A stretch of DNA of 6,296 nucleotides from assembly GCA_023409615.1 (NCBI GenBank), contig JAEYRF010000017.1:1-6296 (forward strand). The letters run 5' to 3'. Below, piece by piece: positions 1-5,961 of this stretch. The notes beneath the pieces were generated by a model that had not been told where the DNA came from, did not search any database, and saw only the letters and a list, made by a program, of their open reading frames with translations. A program made the position numbers and the translations under genes. Numbering within the stretch: position 1 is the first letter of the stretch; every line of letters begins with the position of its first letter. Origin of the DNA: Bacillota bacterium. Lineage in GTDB: Bacteria > Bacillota > Clostridia > Acetivibrionales > DTU013.

Positions 1-749
1 ATACAAATGGTGCTACTTCTATTATAGAGAAAACAAAAACATTATCCAATACTGCCAGGCAATATAGCTATGATATGAGGAACATCGTTTATAAGAATTC
101 CGCCATGATAGATCAAATGGTCAGCCAGATGAATACGATTGATAATGCAATCGGTGCAGCACTTTCAAATGTATCCGAGTTAAATTTAAACATGGGAAAA
201 ATCAATGATTCTCTCTCAAGCATTACCACTATTGCAGAGCAAACAAATATGCTGTCTTTGAATGCAGCCATTGAAGCCGCAAGAGCAGGCGAATCCGGTA
301 AGGGTTTCGCAGTTGTTGCAGATGAAATAAGAAAATTAGCTGATATGAGCGCAATGTCGGTTAAGGAAATTTTCGCCATAATGGAATTGGTTAGCTCATC
401 ATCTGTTGTTACATTGGAGAAGGTCTCCGGCGGAAAAGAAGCAGTTGATGTTGGAAACGAATTGATTGGAAATGTAAATGAAGGCTTTAGCAACCTGGAA
501 AAGGCGGCAGAGGCTATCTCCGAAAGTGTTGAAGCGGAAGATGGCATGATCTCCGAAATATCATCGTCATTCTCCGCTATTATGGAACAGCTTGAAAACA
601 TATCATCAATTTCCGAAGAACATGCCGCTTCAACGCAAGAAGTATTGGCTTCAATAGAGACTCAGCATAGTCAGATAAGTCAGGTCGTGCAGGAGATGTC
701 CTCCATTAATGATCAAAGCAATAAACTAAGGAAGCTCCTTGAACGGTAG
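1..749 (+). CDS. Methyl-accepting chemotaxis protein, C-terminal signalling part (5' end outside window)
   Basis: This is the cytoplasmic coiled-coil half of a chemoreceptor, which relays ligand sensing to the CheA/CheW kinase complex at the inner face of the membrane. The frame is open from base 3 through the ATG at 75, so that ATG is an internal methionine and not the start; sensor, membrane and HAMP regions must lie upstream. The visible part is about 248 residues. The highly conserved hairpin tip that contacts CheA/CheW lies at visible residues 78-114 and includes EQTNMLSLNAAIEAARAGE followed by GFAVVADEIRKLAD. Two overlapping, heptad-spaced methylation consensus sites follow (SSISEEHAAS and AASTQEVLAS, Glu-Glu at about 205-206 and Gln-Glu at about 212-213), where CheR and CheB would act. 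The protein ends in LRKLLER with no NWETF-like CheR-tethering tail. The family call is secure; the ligand cannot be inferred because the sensor domain is absent. Confidence 0.95.
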   Translation, partial: TNGATSIIEKTKTLSNTARQYSYDMRNIVYKNSAMIDQMVSQMNTIDNAIGAALSNVSELNLNMGKINDSLSSITTIAEQTNMLSLNAAIEAARAGESGKGFAVVADEIRKLADMSAMSVKEIFAIMELVSSSSVVTLEKVSGGKEAVDVGNELIGNVNEGFSNLEKAAEAISESVEAEDGMISEISSSFSAIMEQLENISSISEEHAASTQEVLASIETQHSQISQVVQEMSSINDQSNKLRKLLER

Positions 750-784
750 TTCAGACGCAGGCAGTAGCCAGAGACTTTACCCTC

Positions 785-814
785 AAATATTCATAGTTTT
801 AACTTTGAATATTT
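785..814. repeat. 30-bp near-perfect palindrome between the chemoreceptor and oxidoreductase genes
   Basis: AAATATTCA (785-793) is matched by TGAATATTT (806-814), and after one T/T mismatch the inner AGTT (795-798) pairs with AACT (801-804), so the whole 30 bp is symmetric about 799.5. It starts 36 bases after the chemoreceptor stop and ends 9 bases before the -35 box of the next gene. It could act as a weak terminator for the chemoreceptor, but the stem is almost all A-T and no proper T-tract follows. Its position and its relation to the motif copies at 833-886 make a protein-binding operator at least as likely. Confidence 0.6.
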
Positions 815-823
815 ACGTGTTTA

Positions 824-851
824 TTGACAAAGAATATCCATAGCCTATTAT
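824..851 (+). promoter_or_regulatory. Sigma-A promoter of the FAD/Rieske oxidoreductase gene
   Basis: A perfect -35 box TTGACA (824-829) is separated by 16 bp from a good -10 box TATTAT (846-851). Transcription would start near 858, giving a very short leader of about 20 bases before the ATG at 878. The TTG of this -35 box is in frame with the downstream gene and could be mistaken for its start codon; the promoter argues against that. Confidence 0.7.
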
Positions 852-886
852 TCGCAGTTTCATGTCGGAGGATATCTATGGATATT
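833..886. repeat. Exact 11-bp inverted repeat flanking promoter -10 box and start codon
   Basis: AATATCCATAG at 833-843 is repeated exactly, inverted, at 876-886 (CTATGGATATT on the given strand), symmetric about 859.5. The left copy lies in the spacer between the -35 and -10 boxes; the right copy covers the ATG and the second and third codons of the oxidoreductase gene. Both arms resemble the arms of the palindrome at 785-814 (AATATTCATAG and AATATTCAAAG). The two dyads are centred exactly 60 bp apart. This looks like an operator pair, although the right copy is partly constrained by coding. Confidence 0.55.
867..871 (+). promoter_or_regulatory. Ribosome binding site fixing the oxidoreductase start
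   Basis: GGAGG sits 6 bases upstream of the ATG at 878. It decides this start over the in-frame TTG at 824, which has no comparable site and is itself the -35 box. Confidence 0.85.
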
Positions 887-2443
887 AATGAACTTAAAAA
901 CTTTCAAATACCACCTCAATCTTTTTGGATGGCTTCAACACAGAGAACTGACTACCCAGCTTTAGATAAAGATCTTAAAGCTGATATCGCTATAGTCGGA
1001 GGTGGTTTTGTCGGTATATCAACAGCTTATATGCTGAGCATGGCCGGGCTAAAGCCGGTAATCATTGAGGCAGACCGCATTGTGCAAGGTACGACCGGCC
1101 ATACAACAGCAAAGATTACTTCTCAGCATGGATTGATTTACAGTAAAATAAAAAGCAAAATTAGCGAGGAGTTTGCAAAGCAATATGCCGATGCAAACGA
1201 GACCGCCATCAGAACGATTGAACAAATAGTGAATGAAAACAATATTAAATGCGACTATCTCCCCCAATCAGCCTATGACTTCACTTATCGGGACGGATAT
1301 ATTGATAAAATAAACGAAGAGGTAAAAGTTGCATCCTCTCTTGGGATAAAGGCTTCCTATCTTGATGAAATACCGTTACCCTTCAAAATAAAAGCAGCTG
1401 TACGTTTCGATAACCAGGCACAGTTCCATCCACGGAAGTACCTGCTGAGTCTGGCAGAAATTATTGTTGAACAGGGTTGCCAGATCTATGAGCAAAGCAG
1501 GGTTGTTAACATCGAAGATGAAGATAAATATGTTTTGATAACAAACAACGGTAAAAAGGTGATGGCTGAAAAGGTTATCATAGCATCACACTACCCATGC
1601 TACAATAAGGCCGGGTTGTATTTTGCCAGACTATGGACTGAGCGATCCTATATTCTTGGAGTCAAGGTAAATGAAAAGTATCCGGGAGGAATGTATATTA
1701 CTGCTGAAGAGCCCGGCCGTTCACTTAGAAGCCAACCATCCGATGAGGGTGAATTAATTCTGGTCGGCGGAGAACACCATAAAACAGGGCAAGGCGAGGA
1801 TACTGTAAAGTATTACAATGCATTAGTTGACTATGCAAATGAGAACTTTACCGTGGAAGATATTCCATATCGCTGGTCTACACAGGATTGTATGACCCTG
1901 GATGATATCCCATATGTAGGCCATTTCACATCAGACACGCCAAATATGTATATTGCAACAGGCTTCGGAAAATGGGGAATGACTAACAGCGTAGCATCCT
2001 CATTAATTCTGAGAGATTTTATCACCGATGGCAAAAGCCCATGGCAGGACGTTTACAGCCCCTCCAGGGTCACAGTAGCCGCTTCAGCAAAAAGCTTTGT
2101 CGTTGAGAACTTAAATGTTGCCAAAGAATTGATAAAGGGAAAAACAACACCACTGCCAGAAAAGGTCGATATGAAACCAGGCGAAGGAAAAGTTATCGAA
2201 GCAGAGGGACAAAGGGCAGGAGCATATAAGGATAATAAGGGCAATGTTCACGTAGTCAATACAACATGCACACATATGGGCTGCGAGTTAATGTGGAACT
2301 CTGCAGAAAAGTCCTGGGATTGCCCCTGTCACGGCTCAAGGTTTACGTACGAGGGTGAAATCATTGAAGGACCTGCTGTTAAGCCTTTGGACATGGACAA
2401 TGATGTAAATACTTTAGAGAAGGTAATCAAAGACCATTACTAG
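878..2443 (+). CDS. FAD-dependent oxidoreductase with C-terminal Rieske [2Fe-2S] domain (YhfW-like)
   Basis: The predicted product is 521 residues, similar to the roughly 500-residue YhfW-type proteins of Firmicutes, which fuse a D-amino-acid-oxidase-like (DAO) FAD fold to a Rieske domain. The dinucleotide-binding motif GGGFVG is at residues 41-46, with Glu64 as the expected ribose-binding acid at the end of the second strand, then the family-typical stretch GTTGHTTAKITSQHGL (71-86). A second FAD-contact segment TGFGKWGMT is at 361-369. Rieske box 1 is CTHMGC (464-469) and box 2 is CPCHGS (482-487), giving cluster ligands Cys464, His466, Cys482 and His485, with Cys469 and Cys484 able to form the disulfide seen in bc1-type Rieske proteins. 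There is no signal peptide or membrane segment, so it should be cytoplasmic. Electrons probably pass between a substrate, FAD and the cluster, but the substrate and partner are unknown. It is a single gene with its own promoter; no terminator is visible before the convergent gene 3 bases downstream. Confidence 0.93.
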   Translation: MDINELKNFQIPPQSFWMASTQRTDYPALDKDLKADIAIVGGGFVGISTAYMLSMAGLKPVIIEADRIVQGTTGHTTAKITSQHGLIYSKIKSKISEEFAKQYADANETAIRTIEQIVNENNIKCDYLPQSAYDFTYRDGYIDKINEEVKVASSLGIKASYLDEIPLPFKIKAAVRFDNQAQFHPRKYLLSLAEIIVEQGCQIYEQSRVVNIEDEDKYVLITNNGKKVMAEKVIIASHYPCYNKAGLYFARLWTERSYILGVKVNEKYPGGMYITAEEPGRSLRSQPSDEGELILVGGEHHKTGQGEDTVKYYNALVDYANENFTVEDIPYRWSTQDCMTLDDIPYVGHFTSDTPNMYIATGFGKWGMTNSVASSLILRDFITDGKSPWQDVYSPSRVTVAASAKSFVVENLNVAKELIKGKTTPLPEKVDMKPGEGKVIEAEGQRAGAYKDNKGNVHVVNTTCTHMGCELMWNSAEKSWDCPCHGSRFTYEGEIIEGPAVKPLDMDNDVNTLEKVIKDHY

Positions 2444-2446
2444 GAA

Positions 2447-4204
2447 TTAGTTATTAAAATATTTCTCATTCATAATTTTTTTTAACTCATGTGAAGACAT
2501 TGGTTTATAAAAATAATAACCTTGAATTTCATCGCACTTCTCTTCTTTTAAAAATGAGAACTGTTCCTGTGACTCTACTCCTTCTGCTAAAACTTTAATC
2601 CCAAGATTTTTTGAAATCTGAATAATGCTTCTAATAATCGCCTTATCCTTCTGAGAATCAGTAGATATTCCATGGACAAATTCCATGTCTATCTTAATTA
2701 AGTCAATCGGGAATTTCTTAAGTCTGCTTAATGATGAATAGCCTGTTCCAAAATCATCTATTGAAATTGTAAAACCAAGCTTTTTTAAATCATATATGCG
2801 TTCTAATACAAAAGGTTCATTAATGAAAGCAACACTTTCTGTTATCTCTATTTGAATATTGTTAACATCTGTTTGAGTCTCTTCAATAATTTCACCGACC
2901 CGACTTATAAAATTAGCATCTTTCAACTGCTCTATAGACAAATTAATAGAGATACGAATATCTCTGTTATAATAATTTCTGCAGCTAATGCACTCTTCAC
3001 ACACAGTTCTAATAACCCATAATCCGATTGGCTTTATCAATCCTGTTTTTTCTGCAAGTGGTATAAAGTCAGCCGGTGGAACCATTCCAAATTCTTCATT
3101 CTTCCAGCGTAAAAGTGCTTCAACTCCAATTATTTCTTCAGTCTCAACTTGAATCTGAGGTTGATAATACAAAAATAATTCATTTCTATCAAGCGCTCTG
3201 TATAAGTCATTCGTTAATTTCAACTTCATAATAACGTCCTCTTTCATTTCAGGAGAACAAAAGACGCACTGATTTTTTCCATTTCCTTTTGCTGTGTACA
3301 TTGCTATATCAGCATTTTTTATTAATGATTCCGAATCCTCCCCGTCTACAGGATAAACTGCTATCCCGGCACTGACTGAAATGAAAAATTCATTATTTTG
3401 AACAGTTATAGGTTTTTTAAAAGCATCAATAATTTTGTTTGATATTTTGTGAATGTCTTCTATTTTTTCAATGTCAGAAATCAGTATTAGAAATTCATCC
3501 CCACCAAATCTGGAAACAGTATCAGATTTTCTTAAACATGAAGATAATCTCTCAGCCGTCTCTTTTATTACATAATCGCCGGACGTATGTCCTATTGTAT
3601 CATTAACTGACTTAAATGAGTCTAAATCAACGAACATAACTCCGATTAGATGTGAATTTCTTTTCGACTTATGTATTTCCTGATCCAGTCTGTCTTTGAA
3701 CAAATCTTTATTGGGAAGGGCTGTCAAAGAATCATAAAAAGCCATTTGATTTAACTTTTTTTCAGATTCTTCAAGAATACTCTTTTGAGCCTCGATTTCT
3801 TTCAAATAGTGAGCTTTTTTACTTTTATATTTATTTATGAGAGAGATTATTACAATAACACCAATATATGAAATTACTCCAGGTAATGATTCAACAGATG
3901 CATTGGTAATTAAAAAAATAACTGAACCTACTAAACTATAGCCATTAAGAATAACTGCTACGATATATCCTGCTTTTTTTTCACTTAGTGTCAGATACAC
4001 TGAAATAAACATCTGAAATTGAGTGATAATCCCTCTGAGTGTATATGTATCCAAGTTGAAATTCATAACTGCACTCAAATTGTTTCCATCTGAAATTCCT
4101 TTTAGTATAGGGGCACTGGGCAAATATAGAATCGCGAATAAAACTATGACAACATATTGACTGTTGGCTGAGCTCTTTCTGCTTTCTTTTACCTTATTTC
4201 CCAT
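2447..4204 (-). CDS. Membrane-anchored GGDEF-EAL cyclic-di-GMP signalling protein
   Basis: The 585-residue product combines a diguanylate cyclase and a c-di-GMP phosphodiesterase domain. The N-terminus has about four hydrophobic segments (roughly 17-33, 56-74, 80-99, 107-123), then a charged linker likely to be coiled coil (125-155); I do not recognise this sensor as a named domain. The GGDEF domain (about 155-315) has metal-ligand Asp193, an intact GGDEF at 234-238 and an intact RxxD product-inhibition site (Arg225-Asp228). The EAL domain (about 330-580) keeps every expected catalytic position: Glu362 (EAL), Asn421, Glu453, Asp483-Asp484 (DDFG), Lys504, Glu541 and Gln561. Both activities are therefore possible; which dominates cannot be read from sequence. 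AGGAG at 4211-4215 lies 6 bases before the ATG. The gene is noticeably AT-rich compared with its neighbours. The role, setting c-di-GMP and so motility, adhesion or surface behaviour, is inferred from the family. Confidence 0.95.
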   Translation of the reverse strand: MGNKVKESRKSSANSQYVVIVLFAILYLPSAPILKGISDGNNLSAVMNFNLDTYTLRGIITQFQMFISVYLTLSEKKAGYIVAVILNGYSLVGSVIFLITNASVESLPGVISYIGVIVIISLINKYKSKKAHYLKEIEAQKSILEESEKKLNQMAFYDSLTALPNKDLFKDRLDQEIHKSKRNSHLIGVMFVDLDSFKSVNDTIGHTSGDYVIKETAERLSSCLRKSDTVSRFGGDEFLILISDIEKIEDIHKISNKIIDAFKKPITVQNNEFFISVSAGIAVYPVDGEDSESLIKNADIAMYTAKGNGKNQCVFCSPEMKEDVIMKLKLTNDLYRALDRNELFLYYQPQIQVETEEIIGVEALLRWKNEEFGMVPPADFIPLAEKTGLIKPIGLWVIRTVCEECISCRNYYNRDIRISINLSIEQLKDANFISRVGEIIEETQTDVNNIQIEITESVAFINEPFVLERIYDLKKLGFTISIDDFGTGYSSLSRLKKFPIDLIKIDMEFVHGISTDSQKDKAIIRSIIQISKNLGIKVLAEGVESQEQFSFLKEEKCDEIQGYYFYKPMSSHELKKIMNEKYFNN

Positions 4205-4251
4205 AATTTGCTCCTGCTTACTAATCGGTATTCACAACTCTTATTACTTCC

Positions 4252-4279
4252 ATTATACTATGCTTACATATTTTATCAA
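4252..4279 (-). promoter_or_regulatory. Proximal promoter of the GGDEF-EAL gene
   Basis: Read on the minus strand, TTGATA (4279-4274) and a perfect TATAAT (4257-4252) are 16 bp apart. The predicted start is near 4245, about 40 bases before the ATG at 4204. Confidence 0.6.
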
Positions 4280-4315
4280 CCTTTATAGCGTAATATCTAT
4301 ATCTCACACAGCTAC

Positions 4316-4343
4316 AGTATAAACTCACTATACTTTAAGTCAA
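4316..4343 (-). promoter_or_regulatory. Possible distal promoter of the GGDEF-EAL gene
   Basis: On the minus strand TTGACT (4343-4338) and TATACT (4321-4316) are 16 bp apart, each one mismatch from consensus. The -35 box begins inside the T-tract of the upstream gene's terminator. The -10 box is one arm of a small inverted repeat, AGTATA (4316-4321) with TATACT (4329-4334), around a 7-base loop. It would give a leader of about 105 bases; I found no known riboswitch fold in that leader. Confidence 0.4.
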
Positions 4344-4383
4344 AAAACCGCTGATCATGAGATTTTCACCCCTAATCAGCGGT
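4342..4383 (-). terminator. Rho-independent terminator of the SLH protein gene
   Basis: On the minus strand a 9-bp stem, ACCGCTGAT (4383-4375) with ATCAGCGGT (4355-4347), encloses a 19-base loop and is followed by TTTTTT (4347-4342; the last stem base pair is shared). The stem starts 22 bases after the SLH gene's stop codon. It separates that gene from the GGDEF-EAL gene on the same strand. Confidence 0.85.
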
Positions 4384-4405
4384 CAGCAGCATACCATTCT
4401 ATTAT

Positions 4406-5845
4406 TTATTCGTTTTCATACCTTTCGACAGTCCTGACAGCGATTACAACGGCCTGCTCGCGTGTGGTAGTGCCCTTTGGTACAAAGTTTCCACTGATAC
4501 CTGTCATTAAGCCATTTTTATTCATAAACTTTACAGACTCAAGAGCATATCCTGATATGTTCTTCTCATCCGGGTAAACATCAGCACCGGCAGTACTGAA
4601 ATCCGCATCCGGCTTTATAGCTTTTACTGCTCGATGCATCATCGCTGCAATCTGTTCGCGGGTAATGAGGTTCTCAGGAGCGAATTTACCCCCTCCAATA
4701 CCATTGACAATGCCCAATTCATAAGCTTTAAAAATTTCCGGGTTTTTTGTATCGCTGAAAGCGCTGGTGTCCTTATATGTGGCTTCTTTCCCTGCAGCTT
4801 TTTCATAAAGTCGAACAACTACTTCACAGAATTCTTCACGTGTTATCGAGCCCGACATATTATCCCTTATGCTATCGGTAATAAAACCGTATTCGGATGC
4901 CTTGTTCAGTTCCGGTACAGCCCAGTTGCTGGCGCCTTTGAAGGTGTAAGCCGGTGTACCAACGCTTACCGGTGTAGAGTAGGGTGATACCACTTTTGCA
5001 TCAGGGGTTTCATATTTAAAGTATACACGGAAGGTATAGAGATTGGCTTTAATATCTATCTCTCCGAATTTACCATTGTCCTGAGGACGTATTTCAATAT
5101 GGTCATCCAGCTGTGAGCCCGTTGAAAAAGGTAACTCTCCAACTACCGAAGCCCATTCTCCATCACCGATTTTCCAATCAGCAAAAGCTTTAACAGGTAC
5201 CTGTTGGTTTGCTTTTGTGATGCTGTCGGGAGTATCCCAGTTCAGCAGAAAGTATGGAGCGTCATTCGAATCCTTCATCAGTTCAGCCGTAGGCTTAGGC
5301 GGAGCCTCAAGAGCTTGCGGAAGCTTCAGCGGTGCGCTTTTGCCAATTGATATAACCTGCGTATAGGGACTGATAATATTTTCGTTCTGGTTATCTTTCA
5401 TGTATTGAACCACATAACGTGCACGGAAATGATAAGTATTTTTTTCAAGGCTGAAATCATTTCCAAGATGAGAACTAACGATAAAACTCTCCATCACACC
5501 GTTGATATCACGCCTTTGATTAGGTGTCGCCACAAGAAAAGGAAACTGATCATAGTCACCCGCGTTTTGACCCCAGGCCTTTCCCTCCTGGCGCCATGGG
5601 CCGTCATTGACTTTTACATCGATTTCAAAAAAACAATTATCCAGAACCTTATCCGGCCCGGGTGAGTATAGTTTTGTTATTGATTCAGGTTCTATCCAGC
5701 GGATCATCATACCCTGATATATGTCGTACCGTGCCGTTACACTAGACGGCACTTCCAGTGTTTGGGGGATCTCAGCTGCACATATCACTGGTGTTAAAGA
5801 GATGAGGAGTAAAAAGCAAATTAATACAGTAATTATTTTTTTCAT
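4406..5845 (-). CDS. Secreted protein with two related N-terminal modules and three C-terminal SLH repeats
   Basis: The 479-residue product begins with a signal peptide (MKKIITVLICFLLLISLTP, likely cut near Ala24; the cysteine at 22 does not sit in a normal lipobox). Two related beta-rich modules follow, at about 31-169 and 181-297. They align through WIEPESITK / WDTPDSITK, a later VNDGPW / IGDGEW, and TYHFRARY...ISPYTQVISIG / LYTFRVYF...VSPYSTPVSVG; they are perhaps fibronectin-III-like, but I cannot assign the fold. Three SLH repeats lie at about 304-351, 361-409 and 422-476, each with its conserved ITRE or TTRE turn (334-337, 394-397, 460-463). SLH triplets bind secondary cell-wall polymer, so the protein should be held non-covalently at the cell surface. 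No catalytic motif is visible, so its job is unknown. The gene is monocistronic by its own promoter and terminator, and the upstream AraC-type gene on the same strand is a candidate regulator. A GTG at 5848 one codon upstream is the alternative start (480 residues). Confidence 0.92.
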   Translation of the reverse strand: MKKIITVLICFLLLISLTPVICAAEIPQTLEVPSSVTARYDIYQGMMIRWIEPESITKLYSPGPDKVLDNCFFEIDVKVNDGPWRQEGKAWGQNAGDYDQFPFLVATPNQRRDINGVMESFIVSSHLGNDFSLEKNTYHFRARYVVQYMKDNQNENIISPYTQVISIGKSAPLKLPQALEAPPKPTAELMKDSNDAPYFLLNWDTPDSITKANQQVPVKAFADWKIGDGEWASVVGELPFSTGSQLDDHIEIRPQDNGKFGEIDIKANLYTFRVYFKYETPDAKVVSPYSTPVSVGTPAYTFKGASNWAVPELNKASEYGFITDSIRDNMSGSITREEFCEVVVRLYEKAAGKEATYKDTSAFSDTKNPEIFKAYELGIVNGIGGGKFAPENLITREQIAAMMHRAVKAIKPDADFSTAGADVYPDEKNISGYALESVKFMNKNGLMTGISGNFVPKGTTTREQAVVIAVRTVERYENE

Positions 5846-5855
5846 CACAAAAAAT

Positions 5856-5860
5856 CTCCT
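5856..5860 (-). promoter_or_regulatory. Ribosome binding site of the SLH protein gene, with two possible starts
   Basis: AGGAG (within AAAGGAGA on the minus strand) lies 7 bases before a GTG at 5848 and 10 bases before the adjacent in-frame ATG at 5845. Spacing slightly favours GTG, while codon type and the classic MKK signal-peptide start favour ATG. The difference is one residue. Confidence 0.75.
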
Positions 5861-5877
5861 TTATAATTATCTTTCCA

Positions 5878-5892
5878 GTTGATTATATCAAC
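5878..5892. promoter_or_regulatory. Palindrome on the -10 box of the SLH gene promoter (possible operator)
   Basis: GTTGAT (5878-5883) and ATCAAC (5887-5892) form a perfect 6-bp inverted repeat around TAT, and it contains the predicted -10 box at 5882-5887. A repressor bound here would block transcription. The repeat is short, so chance is not excluded. Confidence 0.35.
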
Positions 5893-5909
5893 AGAGATTT
5901 TTGCGTCAT
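5882..5909 (-). promoter_or_regulatory. Promoter of the SLH protein gene
   Basis: On the minus strand a perfect -10 TATAAT (5887-5882) is 16 bp from ATGACG (5909-5904), which matches the -35 consensus at 4 of 6 positions. The start would be near 5875, about 30 bases before the coding region. A weak -35 with a strong -10 is typical of activator-dependent promoters. Confidence 0.5.
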
Positions 5910-5917
5910 ACAATGTT

Positions 5918-5947
5918 ATTGCCATTTTTGTATCAAATAATTGCCAT
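5918..5947 (-). repeat. Direct repeat, 22-bp period, upstream of the SLH promoter (possible AraC-family site)
   Basis: On the minus strand ATGGCAAT occurs at 5947-5940 and again at 5925-5918, exactly 22 bp apart, with weaker similarity continuing for about a dozen bases after each copy. The nearer copy ends 8 bp before the -35 box. AraC-family activators commonly bind two same-orientation half-sites about two helical turns apart beside the -35 box, and such a gene lies immediately upstream. The regulator-site link is inference. Confidence 0.4.
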
Positions 5948-5961
5948 GGATAAAATATGAT

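Noticed and set aside
75..77. ATG as start of a short chemoreceptor-like gene
   Set aside because: The frame stays open to the window edge with coiled-coil-like sequence, so this is an internal methionine of a longer protein.
113..601. Minus-strand open frame inside the chemoreceptor gene
   Set aside because: It is antisense to a strongly conserved domain and has no family-like sequence of its own. The same holds for the frames opposite the oxidoreductase and SLH genes.
2471..2490. Run of eight T after the oxidoreductase stop as a terminator
   Set aside because: No stable hairpin precedes it on the plus strand, and it lies inside the GGDEF-EAL coding region.
4205..4309. Possible c-di-GMP riboswitch in the GGDEF-EAL leader
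   Set aside because: I looked for GEMM-type conserved segments and stems in the minus-strand leader and found none.
4325..4334. TCACTATACT repeated at 6195-6204
   Set aside because: The second copy is inside the AraC coding region, in frame with conserved domain sequence; a 10-base AT-rich match is compatible with chance.
5776..5790. Lipoprotein signal (cysteine near the end of the SLH protein signal peptide)
   Set aside because: The residues before the cysteine are Pro-Val-Ile, not the small residue expected at -1 of a lipobox; an ordinary signal peptidase I site after Ala-Ala fits better.
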